A stretch of 64,000 nt of DNA, from the NCBI GenBank assembly GCA_944383765.1, contig CALWQT010000015.1, positions 1 through 64,000 on the forward strand, written 5' to 3'. Position 1 is the stretch's first letter, and every line of letters starts with the position of its first letter. Of the stretch, positions 36,269-45,061 are shown piece after piece. The DNA comes from an uncultured Lachnospiraceae bacterium. Lineage in GTDB: Bacteria > Bacillota > Clostridia > Lachnospirales > Lachnospiraceae. A program made the position numbers and the translations under genes. The notes under the pieces were generated by a model. The model did not search any database. It was not told the DNA's origin and saw only the letters and a program-made list of their open reading frames with translations.

Positions 36269-37324
36269 CTATTTATCCTCTAAAGGCAGTATGCTCTGCC
36301 CGGAACCATCATGGTCTTCCTGGCTATCCGGCTCCAATCCGTAATGCGCCCGCACCTTATGCTCAATTTCTTCACAGATAAGCGGATTTTCTGCCAGATA
36401 TACTTTGGCATTTTCCCGTCCCTGACCGATCTTGGCTCCGTGGTAAGCGTACCATGCACCGCTCTTCTCTACAATATTTTCCTTTACCGCCAGATCAAGG
36501 ATATCTCCCTCTTTGGAAATTCCTTTTCCAAACATAATGTCAAACTCTGCTTCCTTAAACGGGGGAGCTATTTTATTTTTCACCACTTTGACACGGACAT
36601 GGTTTCCAATCATCTCACCGCCCTGTTTCAGAGTCTCTGTACGGCGAACGTCCATACGGACAGAAGAATAGAATTTCAATGCCCGGCCTCCTGTGGTAGT
36701 CTCCGGATTTCCAAACATGACTCCCACTTTCTCACGAAGCTGGTTAATAAAGATTACGATACAGTTGGACTTGCTGATCACAGCCGTCAGCTTTCTAAGC
36801 GCCTGGGACATCAGCCTCGCCTGCAATCCCACATGGGAATCCCCCATCTCACCGTCAATTTCCGCCTTGGGTACCAGAGCTGCTACCGAGTCCACGATCA
36901 CAATATCCACTGCCCCGGAACGCACCATGGTTTCCGTAATCTCCAATGCCTGTTCCCCATTATCCGGCTGGGAAATATACAGATTATCAATGTCTACTCC
37001 TATATTCTTTGCATACACCGGATCCAGGGCATGTTCCGCATCGATAAAGCCGGCAATGCCGCCCCGTTTCTGTACTTCTGCCACCATGTGCAGGGCAACC
37101 GTTGTCTTACCGCTGGACTCAGGACCATAAATCTCAACGATCCTTCCTTTTGGAACGCCTCCCAATCCCAGTGCAATATCCAAACTTAAGGAACCGGTAG
37201 GAACCGTCTCAATATTCATATTGGCTCCCGAATCTCCTAATTTCATAACAGAGCCCTTGCCATATGCCTTTTCTATCTGGGTCAACGCCGCATCAAGCGC
37301 TTTTAACTTATCCTCTTTATTCAT
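36269..37324 (-). CDS. recA: Recombinase RecA
   Basis: A 351-residue DNA strand-exchange protein. Walker A is GPESSGKTT, Walker B is in [14 protein letters not shown], and the L1/L2 DNA-binding loops include [21 protein letters not shown]. The start is the ATG preceded by GGAGGG. Upstream are a consensus promoter and a LexA box (separate entries). recX follows in the operon. Confidence 0.99.
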   Translation of the reverse strand: MNKEDKLKALDAALTQIEKAYGKGSVMKLGDSGANMNIETVPTGSLSLDIALGLGGVPKGRIVEIYGPESSGKTTVALHMVAEVQKRGGIAGFIDAEHALDPVYAKNIGVDIDNLYISQPDNGEQALEITETMVRSGAVDIVIVDSVAALVPKAEIDGEMGDSHVGLQARLMSQALRKLTAVISKSNCIVIFINQLREKVGVMFGNPETTTGGRALKFYSSVRMDVRRTETLKQGGEMIGNHVRVKVVKNKIAPPFKEAEFDIMFGKGISKEGDILDLAVKENIVEKSGAWYAYHGAKIGQGRENAKVYLAENPLICEEIEHKVRAHYGLEPDSQEDHDGSGQSILPLEDK

Positions 37325-37338
37325 AAAGCCCTCCAAAC

Positions 37339-37350
37339 GAACAAATGTTC
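37339..37350. promoter_or_regulatory. LexA box (SOS operator) of recA
   Basis: GAACAAATGTTC matches the Firmicutes LexA/DinR operator (GAAC-N4-GTTC) exactly. It lies between the recA -10 and the ribosome binding site, roughly 8-20 bases after the expected transcription start, where LexA would block RNA polymerase. Confidence 0.92.
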
Positions 37351-37364
37351 TCTTTTCTGTTATC

Positions 37365-37393
37365 ATCATAATATAGTTCTACGGAAAAGTCAA
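37365..37393 (-). promoter_or_regulatory. recA promoter
   Basis: On the minus strand -35 TTGACT (37388-37393), 17-base spacer, -10 TATGAT (37365-37370). The LexA box follows directly downstream. Confidence 0.88.
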
Positions 37394-37532
37394 CACCTCT
37401 TTTCCTGTGTCTTCTGCTCTGACGGGAATGGCGGACCAGAAACGGTCCTTGGAAAGCCAGTCCTGGAAACAGACTGGTGTACGGGATTCTTTTATCATAC
37501 CAGATACCAGCTTTCCTGTCAAAAGGCAGGAA

Positions 37533-37565
37533 AAGGGTGCCGATTTTTCATCCGCACCCTTTATC
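37533..37565 (-). terminator. Rho-independent terminator after dsdA
   Basis: On the minus strand AAAGGGTGC pairs with GCACCCTTT around a loop of about 13 bases, followed by a short T run. It is downstream of dsdA. Confidence 0.7.
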
Positions 37566-37606
37566 CTGACAATATTAGATTTTTTACTTCACATCATGGT
37601 TCCTGC

Positions 37607-38935
37607 CTATGAAAGCACAGCCTTTTTCCTGTACTCTGTCCGCATGTCTTCCGGCACCAGACTGCCCCCTGTCGCCCATACAATGTGGGTACTGTCCTGC
37701 AAGTGTTCTGCCAGCCCGCTTTGCTCCAGGAACTCCCTGCTCTCTCTGTCACGGAACAGACGGGCAGGGCCTTCAAAAGCTGCACAGGAACTGGGCTCTA
37801 TAAAGATTCCCTCGGTATCCATCAGTTCTTTCATATAATGATAAAGTTTTTCATCGCAGACCGTAAATTCCCCTGCAAGCATTCGGCTGATCGTCTTGCC
37901 CACAAATTTAGACGGTCTTCCCACTGCCAGACCATCGGCCTCTGTTTTTCCAGTCAGACCAATATCCTGCACACAGATGCCATCATGAAGTCCGGTGATC
38001 ATGCCAAGAGCCATACAGCAGGCCTGAACCGGCTCTTCAAAAAATACATACACATGATCTCCAAATTCCTGTTTCAGCCCGAACGTGATCCCTCCCGGAG
38101 CGCCTCCTACTCCGCAAGGAATATAGACTACCAGCGGGTGTTCCCGGTCAACCTGTATCCCCTGGTCCTGCAGCTGCCGTTTTAATCGTCCTGCAGCAAC
38201 CGCATAACCTAAAAACAGGTCTTTGGAATTCTCATCATCTACAAAATAGCTCTTCGGATCTTTCTCTGCAAGGGCACGTCCTTCTTTTACCGCTTTTCCG
38301 TAATCCCCGGCATACTCAATTACCTGTACGCCTTTGGAGCGGAGCAGATCTTTTTTCCACTGCTTGGCATCTGCAGACATATGGACATTTACCTGAAATC
38401 CCAAGGCTGCACTTATAATTCCAATGGAAAGCCCCAGATTGCCTGTGGAGCCCACATGGATCGAGTAACCTGACAGGAATTTCCTCATCTCTTCCCCTGC
38501 GAATTTCCCATAGTCCTCTCCCTCTTTCAGCATTCCTGCCGACAGAGCCAGGTCTTCCGCATGTTTCAAAATCTCGTAGATTCCTCCTCTGGCTTTTACC
38601 GACCCCGCCACCGCCAGATGGCTGTCCATTTTCAGCATCAGACGGCCCTGAATGCCGCAGCCTTCCCGATTCATCCTCTCTTTCATAGACGAAATTTCTT
38701 TCAAGGGAGATTCTATCAGCCCCTTCGTTTCTTTCGTTTCCGGAAATGCTGCCTGAATAAACGGCGCAAATCTCTCCAGCCTGGCTCCTGCATCTTCAAT
38801 ATCTTTTTCCGAAACGGAAATTCCCTGCATTGCCTCCGCCACAGGCGCAAGCATAGGATTGATCCAGGTAACTTCATGCCCCAGGGCCATCTCATCGATT
38901 ATGGGATAAGCCTGCTCCAATTCTTCTGTTTTCAT
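37607..38935 (-). CDS. dsdA: D-serine ammonia-lyase
   Basis: A 442-residue PLP enzyme that converts D-serine to pyruvate and ammonia. The PLP lysine lies in HLAVAGSVKARGGIYEIL, the phosphate-binding glycine loop in SIHVGSTGNLGLSIGI and PCGVGGAPGGITFGL, and LPALVPWATGG-like text appears as THIVWATGGSLVPED. The size matches DsdA. It is the last gene of an operon with an alpha/beta hydrolase and an NhaC-type antiporter. AGGTAGGCATCAAG precedes the ATG. Confidence 0.95.
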   Translation of the reverse strand: MKTEELEQAYPIIDEMALGHEVTWINPMLAPVAEAMQGISVSEKDIEDAGARLERFAPFIQAAFPETKETKGLIESPLKEISSMKERMNREGCGIQGRLMLKMDSHLAVAGSVKARGGIYEILKHAEDLALSAGMLKEGEDYGKFAGEEMRKFLSGYSIHVGSTGNLGLSIGIISAALGFQVNVHMSADAKQWKKDLLRSKGVQVIEYAGDYGKAVKEGRALAEKDPKSYFVDDENSKDLFLGYAVAAGRLKRQLQDQGIQVDREHPLVVYIPCGVGGAPGGITFGLKQEFGDHVYVFFEEPVQACCMALGMITGLHDGICVQDIGLTGKTEADGLAVGRPSKFVGKTISRMLAGEFTVCDEKLYHYMKELMDTEGIFIEPSSCAAFEGPARLFRDRESREFLEQSGLAEHLQDSTHIVWATGGSLVPEDMRTEYRKKAVLS

Positions 38936-38983
38936 CTTGATGCCTACCTCTCTGTTTTATCATTTCCAAAGACCTACTATCTG

Positions 38984-39745
38984 TCAGTCCATGATTCTGT
39001 GAATATACGTTTCCGACCATTCCCACAGCTCGTCCTGAAGGTTCCATCCGTCATATCCGTGGCCAGCTCCTTCTACCAGATGACGCTCTGCTCCAGGAAG
39101 GATATTCAGATAATTTTCGGAATTGACCGGAAGTACATCCGTATCTGCTGTTCCATGGATCAGGAACACAGGACGGTCAAAGCCCTCCATAGCTTTCAAA
39201 CCGTCGATGGCCGGATCATCCAGATCACGGAAAAATTCTTTTCCTACCCGGTCACCCATGAAATCCACATCAGCCCCGGCCAGACCTGCCTCAAACCGCT
39301 CATCTCCCAGGAGATGACGGAAATTCTCACTTGCACGGCTTACAGGGCTCCAGAACAGAATACCATCCAGCGGAACTTCCCGGCAGCAGACTGCCGTTTC
39401 CAATCCTCCCATACTGTATCCGAGCACCATCAGTTTTTCCGGTTTCAGTTCGTCCTTCGTCCAGTGAAGAACTTTTTTGAAATCCTCGATTTCTCCTGAT
39501 ATGGTCATATAAGACCAGTCGCCTTCGCTGTCTCCTGCACCTGCACAGTCAAAACGGATTACCGTATATCCTTCTTCCACCAGACGATGTCCCAGATTGA
39601 CCATCATACGGTGGGGCGTGATCTTATTACCGCAGAAACCATGCTTGTAAATCACTGTCTTTTTTCCTCTGACAGAAGCGTCTTTATATTCTATCAGACA
39701 GACCATATCTTTTCCACGGCTATTCAATATTTTTGCTTCGATCAT
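38984..39745 (-). CDS. Alpha/beta-fold hydrolase (esterase-like)
   Basis: A 253-residue hydrolase. The nucleophile elbow is VLGYSMGGLETAVC, the acid is in LIHGTADTDVLPV and the His in VEGAGHGYDG, so the triad is complete. YKHGFCGNK near the N-terminus is the oxyanion motif. The closest named relatives by motif are feruloyl/cinnamoyl-type esterases of gut Firmicutes. Its place between the antiporter and dsdA suggests it releases or processes an ester whose product is used with D-serine, but this is inference. Confidence 0.87.
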   Translation of the reverse strand: MIEAKILNSRGKDMVCLIEYKDASVRGKKTVIYKHGFCGNKITPHRMMVNLGHRLVEEGYTVIRFDCAGAGDSEGDWSYMTISGEIEDFKKVLHWTKDELKPEKLMVLGYSMGGLETAVCCREVPLDGILFWSPVSRASENFRHLLGDERFEAGLAGADVDFMGDRVGKEFFRDLDDPAIDGLKAMEGFDRPVFLIHGTADTDVLPVNSENYLNILPGAERHLVEGAGHGYDGWNLQDELWEWSETYIHRIMD

Positions 39746-39776
39746 TACTTTCCATCTCCTTCTATCACAATCCTGG

Positions 39777-41228
39777 TCAATCCTTTGGCATCTCTTTTAC
39801 CGGTTTTCCGTCCGGTCCTTCATAGATTCTTCCCCAGCCTGTCAGCACGGCAATAAACATTACCACCCATAAAATGCAGGGATAGAAACAAGTGGTCAGG
39901 AATGCATTCGGAGAAGGCACTGTGATATAGGATGCATCTGCTGCCAGAGTTTTGATGCAGCCTAACAGCAACAGGACAGAGCCTCCAAACGGCATACACG
40001 CATTGAAAGAGTCGCAGGCAACAGCCAGGAAATTCGCCCTGCGGAACGGATGGAGTTTTGCTTTCTGTCCCAGAGCATTCACCAACGGAGATGCACAGAT
40101 ATTCGGAATGGTATTGATGGCACTGATCAGAACGGAAAATGCGGTAGAGAACAGGAAAATCAGCATTTCAGCGCCTTTGGTGGTCTTAATATTGCCAGAC
40201 AGTTTTTCCACCAGCTCGCCCATATATCCACTTTTGATCAAAAGATTACCCATGGAAACCACTACCATCAGCAGAATGCAGACATTGAGCATCCCTGCTA
40301 CACCGGAAGGCAATGCCCCCAGAGCCACTCCGTTTTCAATATAGAACAGATCATTCACGCCAAACAGTCCAGCTCCCAGGCCTACAACAGTGGCTACAAT
40401 AATACCTACAGGAAGGGTTACAAAAAGGTTATTTCCCATAACCGCCATACCAATTACGATCACGGTCGGAATCATCATCAGAAGACCAGCCGGATTCTGA
40501 TGAGATGCCACCAGGCTGTCAGCTACCGATGCATCTAAGGCTGCGCCTCCTTTGGCTCCGCCAAAGACGAAAAACAGAACCATGGAAATAAGGAAAGCAG
40601 GAATTACATATTTGGAACGGTCTTTGACTGCCCCGCCAATCTCTGCTGAGCCTGATTTCTTTGTATAAAGCTGTCCTGTAGTAGAAACAATGGTGGTATC
40701 AGACACCGGTGCAATATTATCTCCGAAAATAGCACCGGAAATAATCGCTCCTCCCAGTACTGCAGGATCACAGCCCATGATCACGCCTACCGGATAAAGA
40801 ATAGGAGTCATAGCTGCTACAGTTCCGAATGCAGCTCCTGTAGCCAATGCAAATGCAGCAGAAAACAGAAAAGCTGCCACACAGAAAGCGGAGCCGGAAA
40901 GATGCAGTTTCACAGACAGCCATACCAGACCTTCTACCAGCTGTCCCTGACGCAGAATCGTTCCATAAATTCCTACTACCAACCAGATCAGCACTGCCGT
41001 CATGGCCATTTTATCTCCCAGGCCTTCCAGCACCACATCCCAATACTGGTCCTTATTCTTGCAAAAAAGCATTCCCACAATCAATCCGATCACTCCAGAA
41101 GCAATCATCATGTTCAGGTCTGCGGCGTTGATAAATGACAATCCTATCGTAATGACGATAAAGACAATAAATGGGAGCAATGATACACCATTTCCTCCCA
41201 CAAATTCCAGTTTCTTTTCAGTTCCCAT
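39777..41228 (-). CDS. NhaC-family Na+/H+ antiporter-type transporter
   Basis: A membrane protein of about 483 residues with eleven to twelve hydrophobic segments and the family segments AAFGTVAAMTPILYPVGV, GGAIISGAIFGDNIAPVSDTT and ICASPLVNALG. NhaC-type proteins exchange Na+ for H+, and some swap amino or organic acids. In front of dsdA it may bring in the operon's substrate; that role is inferred. The start is the ATG behind AGGAGGAAAGGATT, 22 codons inside the longest frame. Confidence 0.9.
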   Translation of the reverse strand: MGTEKKLEFVGGNGVSLLPFIVFIVITIGLSFINAADLNMMIASGVIGLIVGMLFCKNKDQYWDVVLEGLGDKMAMTAVLIWLVVGIYGTILRQGQLVEGLVWLSVKLHLSGSAFCVAAFLFSAAFALATGAAFGTVAAMTPILYPVGVIMGCDPAVLGGAIISGAIFGDNIAPVSDTTIVSTTGQLYTKKSGSAEIGGAVKDRSKYVIPAFLISMVLFFVFGGAKGGAALDASVADSLVASHQNPAGLLMMIPTVIVIGMAVMGNNLFVTLPVGIIVATVVGLGAGLFGVNDLFYIENGVALGALPSGVAGMLNVCILLMVVVSMGNLLIKSGYMGELVEKLSGNIKTTKGAEMLIFLFSTAFSVLISAINTIPNICASPLVNALGQKAKLHPFRRANFLAVACDSFNACMPFGGSVLLLLGCIKTLAADASYITVPSPNAFLTTCFYPCILWVVMFIAVLTGWGRIYEGPDGKPVKEMPKD

Positions 41229-41320
41229 AATCCTTTCCTCCTGATTGTAAGGTTTCATTTTGAATGGCAGAATGCCGGCATTTTTCTTCCCCATTCAAAA
41301 GTCACGCAGCTGTTAAGTAT

Positions 41321-41348
41321 ATTTTAACACAGGATAGGAGGATGTCAA
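41321..41348 (-). promoter_or_regulatory. Promoter of the antiporter-dsdA operon
   Basis: On the minus strand -35 TTGACA (41343-41348), 16-base spacer and -10 TAAAAT (41321-41326). Confidence 0.75.
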
Positions 41349-41352
41349 TGTT

Positions 41353-41383
41353 TTTGTTAAATAACGCTAAACTTTGTTAAATA
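41353..41383 (-). promoter_or_regulatory. Two direct repeats, candidate operator
   Basis: TTTGTTAAATA occurs at 41353-41363 and again at 41373-41383, 20 bases apart (two helical turns), just upstream of the operon's -35. This is the expected layout for an activator or co-operative regulator; the neighbouring XRE-cupin protein is the obvious candidate. Confidence 0.5.
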
Positions 41384-41439
41384 TAAATAAATTTTTAGGC
41401 ATTTTTTCTACAGTGCTCTTTCACACCCGTTAAGTTCAT

Positions 41440-41991
41440 TTAAAATCCAGGAGGTGTTACCGCAAATATCACTCTGGCCGGCACCTCTCCCACATTGACC
41501 CAACGGTGAGGGCTTAAGGCCGGAATACGGATACTATCCCCTTCTTCCATTTTTTCTTCCCTTGTTTCCACATAGATCTCTACCGTTCCTTCTATCACAT
41601 ACGCTACTTCCTCCCCATTATGTTCATGAGGAACATCTGCAGATGCTGAATGGGGCGGTATCTCCATCAGGCAGAATTCAATATTTCCATTGGTATCCGG
41701 TGTTAAAAGCTGATAAAACACTTCTTCCCCTGGATTTCCTATTTTTTTGTACTGTCCCTTTCTCACGATCAGGTTCTCCGGAAGGGTAGAATCCTGAAAG
41801 AATTTAAACATAGGAACCTCCAGCGCCCGTGCAATTTCTTTCAACGTATTGATGGAAGGGTTCACCACATTATTTTCAATCTGACTGAGCATAGACGGTG
41901 TCAGCTCTGCTTTTGCTGCCAGCTGCCTGAGGCTCAGTTTTCTCTGATTCCTGAATTCCTGGACTTTTGCTCCTATATTGATATCCTGCAT
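41440..41991 (-). CDS. XRE-family regulator with C-terminal cupin domain
   Basis: A 183-residue regulator. Residues 6-62 are a helix-turn-helix (LSLRQLAAKAELTPSMLSQIEN is the DNA-binding part, shown here as LSLRQLAAKAELTPSMLSQ), and residues about 105-180 a small-molecule-binding cupin with HEHNGEEVAYVIEG and SPHRWVNVG. Proteins of this build often control amino acid or polyamine uptake and breakdown genes and respond to the substrate. It is directly upstream of the antiporter-dsdA operon on the same strand. GGAGGCATATCG precedes the ATG. Confidence 0.92.
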   Translation of the reverse strand: MQDINIGAKVQEFRNQRKLSLRQLAAKAELTPSMLSQIENNVVNPSINTLKEIARALEVPMFKFFQDSTLPENLIVRKGQYKKIGNPGEEVFYQLLTPDTNGNIEFCLMEIPPHSASADVPHEHNGEEVAYVIEGTVEIYVETREEKMEEGDSIRIPALSPHRWVNVGEVPARVIFAVTPPGF

Positions 41992-42076
41992 CGATATGCC
42001 TCCAATATGTATTCTCTATTTTTATTATAACTGCTGCTCAGAAAATTGAAAAGAGATGAGCCGCTCCTGTCTGATA

Positions 42077-42120
42077 CAAAAAAACAGCCGTATCTCCTGT
42101 CTGTCAAGATTACGGCTGTC
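42077..42120 (-). terminator. Terminator of the tRNA operon
   Basis: On the minus strand ACAGCCGTA pairs with TACGGCTGT around an 18-base loop, followed by TTTTTTT. It lies right after the tRNA-Gln gene. Confidence 0.85.
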
Positions 42121-42127
42121 TGTCAAA

Positions 42128-42200
42128 CTGGGCTAGTTGGATTCGAACCAACGTAATGCAGGAGTCAAAGTCCTGTGCCTTACCGCTTGGCGATAGCCCA
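42128..42200 (-). tRNA. tRNA-Gln (anticodon TTG)
   Basis: A 73-base cloverleaf with TGGGCTA/TAGCCCA acceptor, anticodon loop CTTTGAC and T-arm GGTTCGAATCC. CCA is not encoded. It is the last of five tRNA genes. Confidence 0.96.
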
Positions 42201-42254
42201 AAAATACTCTCTATTTAGTAAAAAACCTTCGAAGAAAATTCTCCGAAGGAATCG

Positions 42255-42328
42255 GGTGGGTACAGGGATTCGAACCCTGGGCCTCCAGAGCCACAATCTG
42301 GCGCGCTAACCAGCTGCGCTATACCCAC
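42255..42328 (-). tRNA. tRNA-His (anticodon GTG)
   Basis: The acceptor GTGGGTA pairs with TACCCAC; the anticodon loop TTGTGGC gives GTG. The extra 5' G expected for tRNA-His is included as the first base. CCA is not encoded. Confidence 0.96.
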
Positions 42329-42351
42329 CATACTGGATATTCATATCCAAA

Positions 42352-42425
<74 letters not shown>

Positions 42426-42454
42426 ACTTATATCATTGCCTCTTTCATAGGCAA

Positions 42455-42525
42455 AGCGGGTGATGGGAATCGAACCCACGTATCCAGCTTGGAAGGCTGG
42501 TGTTCTACCATTGAACTACACCCGC
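42455..42525 (-). tRNA. tRNA-Gly (anticodon TCC)
   Basis: A 71-base cloverleaf with GCGGGTG/CACCCGC acceptor and anticodon loop CTTCCAA. CCA is not encoded. Confidence 0.96.
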
Positions 42526-42540
42526 AAAAATTATTTGAAA

Positions 42541-42615
42541 TCGGGGTGACAGGATTCGAACCTGCGACCCCCTGGTCCCAAACCAGGTGCTCTAGCCAAG
42601 CTGAGCCACACCCCG
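42541..42615 (-). tRNA. tRNA-Pro (anticodon TGG)
   Basis: A 75-base cloverleaf with CGGGGTG/CACCCCG acceptor and anticodon loop TTTGGGA. It is the first gene of the operon. CCA is not encoded, so a CCA-adding enzyme is needed. Confidence 0.96.
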
Positions 42616-42658
42616 AGTCAGGAATCTTCTGCGTCACCTCATCGGCAACGCAGGATTT

Positions 42659-42687
42659 ATTATATCCTATGATTCCCGTATTGTCAA
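42659..42687 (-). promoter_or_regulatory. tRNA operon promoter
   Basis: On the minus strand a perfect sigma-A promoter: -35 TTGACA (42682-42687), 17-base spacer, -10 TATAAT (42659-42664). The -35 overlaps the stop codon of the phosphoesterase gene. Confidence 0.93.
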
Positions 42688-43181
42688 TCTTTTTTTTCAA
42701 AATATTTTAACGTATAATGAGCTTCTCCGGAATCATCAATTTCCATCAGCATATAAGTAGGTTTTCTACCCTCCTGCCGCGGAAAAGAAAGACTTCCCGG
42801 ATTCAAAACCGTGAGCCCATCCCCCTGCCACAAATAACAGCGATGAGTATGGCCAAACATTACAATGTCACAGCCCCTGGATCTAGCCTCCTCTTTGATC
42901 CGCTCGGTTCCTACCGAAACTCCATAATAATGTCCATGAGTGATCAGCGCCTTATACTTTCCAATCTGTATCTCCCGTTCCCTGTCCAGCACGGAAAAGA
43001 AATCATTATTGCCCAATACCATTTCCATACGGCATTCCGGGTTTACCCATTCACAGATACGGTTCTCACTCCCCTCCGCATCTCCTAAATGGATAAACAT
43101 ATCAAGAGGAAGATTCCTCTCAATCACCTTTTTCAGGTTGTCATCTTTCCGGTGCGTATCACTCACGATCAGTATTTTCAT
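42684..43181 (-). CDS. Metallophosphoesterase (YfcE/MJ0936-like)
   Basis: A 165-residue calcineurin-fold phosphodiesterase. The metal ligands are in LIVSDTHRKDDN, IHLGDAEG, VLGNNDF, ITHGHYYG and FGHTHRCYL. The substrate is unknown; such proteins act on small phosphodiesters in vitro. It overlaps rdgB by four bases, so the two are coupled, a common pairing in Firmicutes. Confidence 0.92.
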   Translation of the reverse strand: MKILIVSDTHRKDDNLKKVIERNLPLDMFIHLGDAEGSENRICEWVNPECRMEMVLGNNDFFSVLDREREIQIGKYKALITHGHYYGVSVGTERIKEEARSRGCDIVMFGHTHRCYLWQGDGLTVLNPGSLSFPRQEGRKPTYMLMEIDDSGEAHYTLKYFEKKD

Positions 43182-43792
43182 TTCTCATTTTCCTCCCCCA
43201 AGAACTCCCTTAATCTCACCTTCATGGCTTCCAATGCCTTTCCCCGGTGACTGATCTGGTTCTTTTCCTCCATGGTAAGCTCGGCAGACGTTTTTCCAAA
43301 TTCCGGAATGTATAAAATAGGATCATAACCAAAACCGCCCATTCCTGCCGGTTCCTCTGCTATCTGTCCTTCCATTGTCTCCTCCGTATGGATCACCCTG
43401 CCATCCGGCAGTACCGCTGCAATATTGCAGACAAACCGGGCACTCCTTTCCTGGCCTGATGTGCCTTCCATTCTTCGGATCAATTCCCGGTTTTTTATCT
43501 CATAGGAAGTATCCTCTCCCATGTAACGGGCAGAATAGATTCCCGGTTCTCCATTTAAGTGGTCGATCACCAGTCCGGAATCATCAGCCAGAACAATTCC
43601 TCCTGTTTTCTCCCATACTGCTTTTGCCTTGATCGCAGCATTTTCTCCAAACGTAGTCCCGTTTTCCTGAATATCCAGGTCAACGCCAGCTTCTTTCATA
43701 GATAAGATTTCCATTCCCAGATCCTCCATGATCAGGCGGATTTCTCTCATCTTTCCTGCATTTCCTGTGGCAAATACGATCTTATGTTCCAT
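43178..43792 (-). CDS. rdgB: XTP/dITP pyrophosphatase
   Basis: A 204-residue HAM1-family enzyme that removes non-standard purine nucleotides from the pool. FATGNAGKMREI is the N-terminal signature, ADDSGLVIDHLNGEPGIYSARYMG the substrate site (cited as ADDSGLVIDHLNGEPGIYSA), and GGFGYDPIL, SHRGKALEAM the later conserved segments. AGGAGACAGAG precedes the ATG. Confidence 0.96.
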   Translation of the reverse strand: MEHKIVFATGNAGKMREIRLIMEDLGMEILSMKEAGVDLDIQENGTTFGENAAIKAKAVWEKTGGIVLADDSGLVIDHLNGEPGIYSARYMGEDTSYEIKNRELIRRMEGTSGQERSARFVCNIAAVLPDGRVIHTEETMEGQIAEEPAGMGGFGYDPILYIPEFGKTSAELTMEEKNQISHRGKALEAMKVRLREFLGEENEK

Positions 43793-43810
43793 CTCTGTCT
43801 CCTCACAGCC

Positions 43811-45061
43811 TTATCTATTTGAAGTATACGCTTTCAGGCAGACATTGCATCCCTGTTCCTTATCTGCTGACCACCTGATGCCATCATAACTGATATACCC
43901 CTTACCGTCTTTCAGCTCCACATTTCTTTTCCCATCTCTCATATCACATTCCACTGCTACGGGGTGCACCTTACCCGGACTTGTGATTTTTACGATCACT
44001 GCAAAATCCTGGTCTTTTTCCAATTCCAATCCTTTTTTCAGCGGCACCGTATAAAAACCAGCCTGCTCAAACTCTCCTGATGCCACCAATTTTCTCTGAT
44101 TCAGCCCGTTTTTATCCGCAAGCCCTGTGACCGCATACACCTGGTACTCCGTTTCCGGCCCTGTCGCATAAAATCCTACCGCTTCTAACGTTTCCTTATG
44201 GGAGGCCGTATAGATATTGGCAAACCAGGCTGTATCACTTTCATATCCTACCTGGCCGGTCCAACCGCACAGGTCTGTCTGATATATTGTATCATACCTT
44301 CCGGCAAGGTCAATATCTGTGTAAGCAATGTTGCAAGTCCCAATACAGGAATCATAATAGGAAACATAAAAATAACCATTTATTCCAAATTCTTTTCCCC
44401 AGCTGTTCATACACAGGAAAGCTCCGTCTCCCGCAGGCACTTTTTTAAAATTTTCTTTTGGATAATGGTCATCCCAGCCCACGATCACAATATCATGGTT
44501 TGGTTTTTTTGCTCCTGTATAGCAATAGGCCGCCTGAGCTTTCTGGTAATAGGGAGACTCCCCTTCCGGTCCGTTCAGATCCAGATACAGGCTGCTCTGG
44601 ACTCCTCCATACTGCAAAACAGCTTCTTTCACTTTCTGGAGAGCGCCATCTTCTAATATCTGTATCTCCTGTACATGGCAGGCCGGGGCCAATCCCTTCT
44701 GCCGTTTTCCGTCACCATACGGGTCCTGTGATTCCAGGACAGGTCCTTCCCAGGAAAGGAGATATGCCATGGACATAACATAATCTCCTCCATCTCTCTG
44801 CCCATTCCGTACTGCTTCCCACAAAGACATATGATCTACCGAAAAACTTTGCTGCGTTCCTGCCGGCAGAGATGCTTCCAATGCGGTAAGGGACGCAAAT
44901 GCCCAACAGGTTCCCAGGCTTCCCTGGTCTTTTATCTGTACCGTCCAGTCTTTTGTACGGCCATCATATTGCCGGGGCAGCCCAGATGCTGCCGCATCGA
45001 TCAGCATGGATATGGCAAAAATTCCTGCAAAAAGCCATGTCAGCCGCTGTTTTTTCTTCAA
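43811..45061 (-). CDS. Secreted papain-like C1 peptidase with C-terminal lectin-like domain
   Basis: A 416-residue exported protein. It has a signal peptide (to about AAASG), then a papain-type domain: the nucleophile Cys in GSLGTCWAFASLTALEA, the catalytic His in KPNHDIVIVGWDDHY and the Asn in CMNSWGKEFGINGYFY. The last 150 residues are beta-rich (TLEAVGFYATGPETEYQV), like the lectin-like domain next to such peptidases in Firmicutes. There is no long pro-region. It starts four bases inside the end of the RNA methylase gene. It probably cleaves proteins outside the cell or in the wall. Confidence 0.93.
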   Translation of the reverse strand: MKKKQRLTWLFAGIFAISMLIDAAASGLPRQYDGRTKDWTVQIKDQGSLGTCWAFASLTALEASLPAGTQQSFSVDHMSLWEAVRNGQRDGGDYVMSMAYLLSWEGPVLESQDPYGDGKRQKGLAPACHVQEIQILEDGALQKVKEAVLQYGGVQSSLYLDLNGPEGESPYYQKAQAAYCYTGAKKPNHDIVIVGWDDHYPKENFKKVPAGDGAFLCMNSWGKEFGINGYFYVSYYDSCIGTCNIAYTDIDLAGRYDTIYQTDLCGWTGQVGYESDTAWFANIYTASHKETLEAVGFYATGPETEYQVYAVTGLADKNGLNQRKLVASGEFEQAGFYTVPLKKGLELEKDQDFAVIVKITSPGKVHPVAVECDMRDGKRNVELKDGKGYISYDGIRWSADKEQGCNVCLKAYTSNR

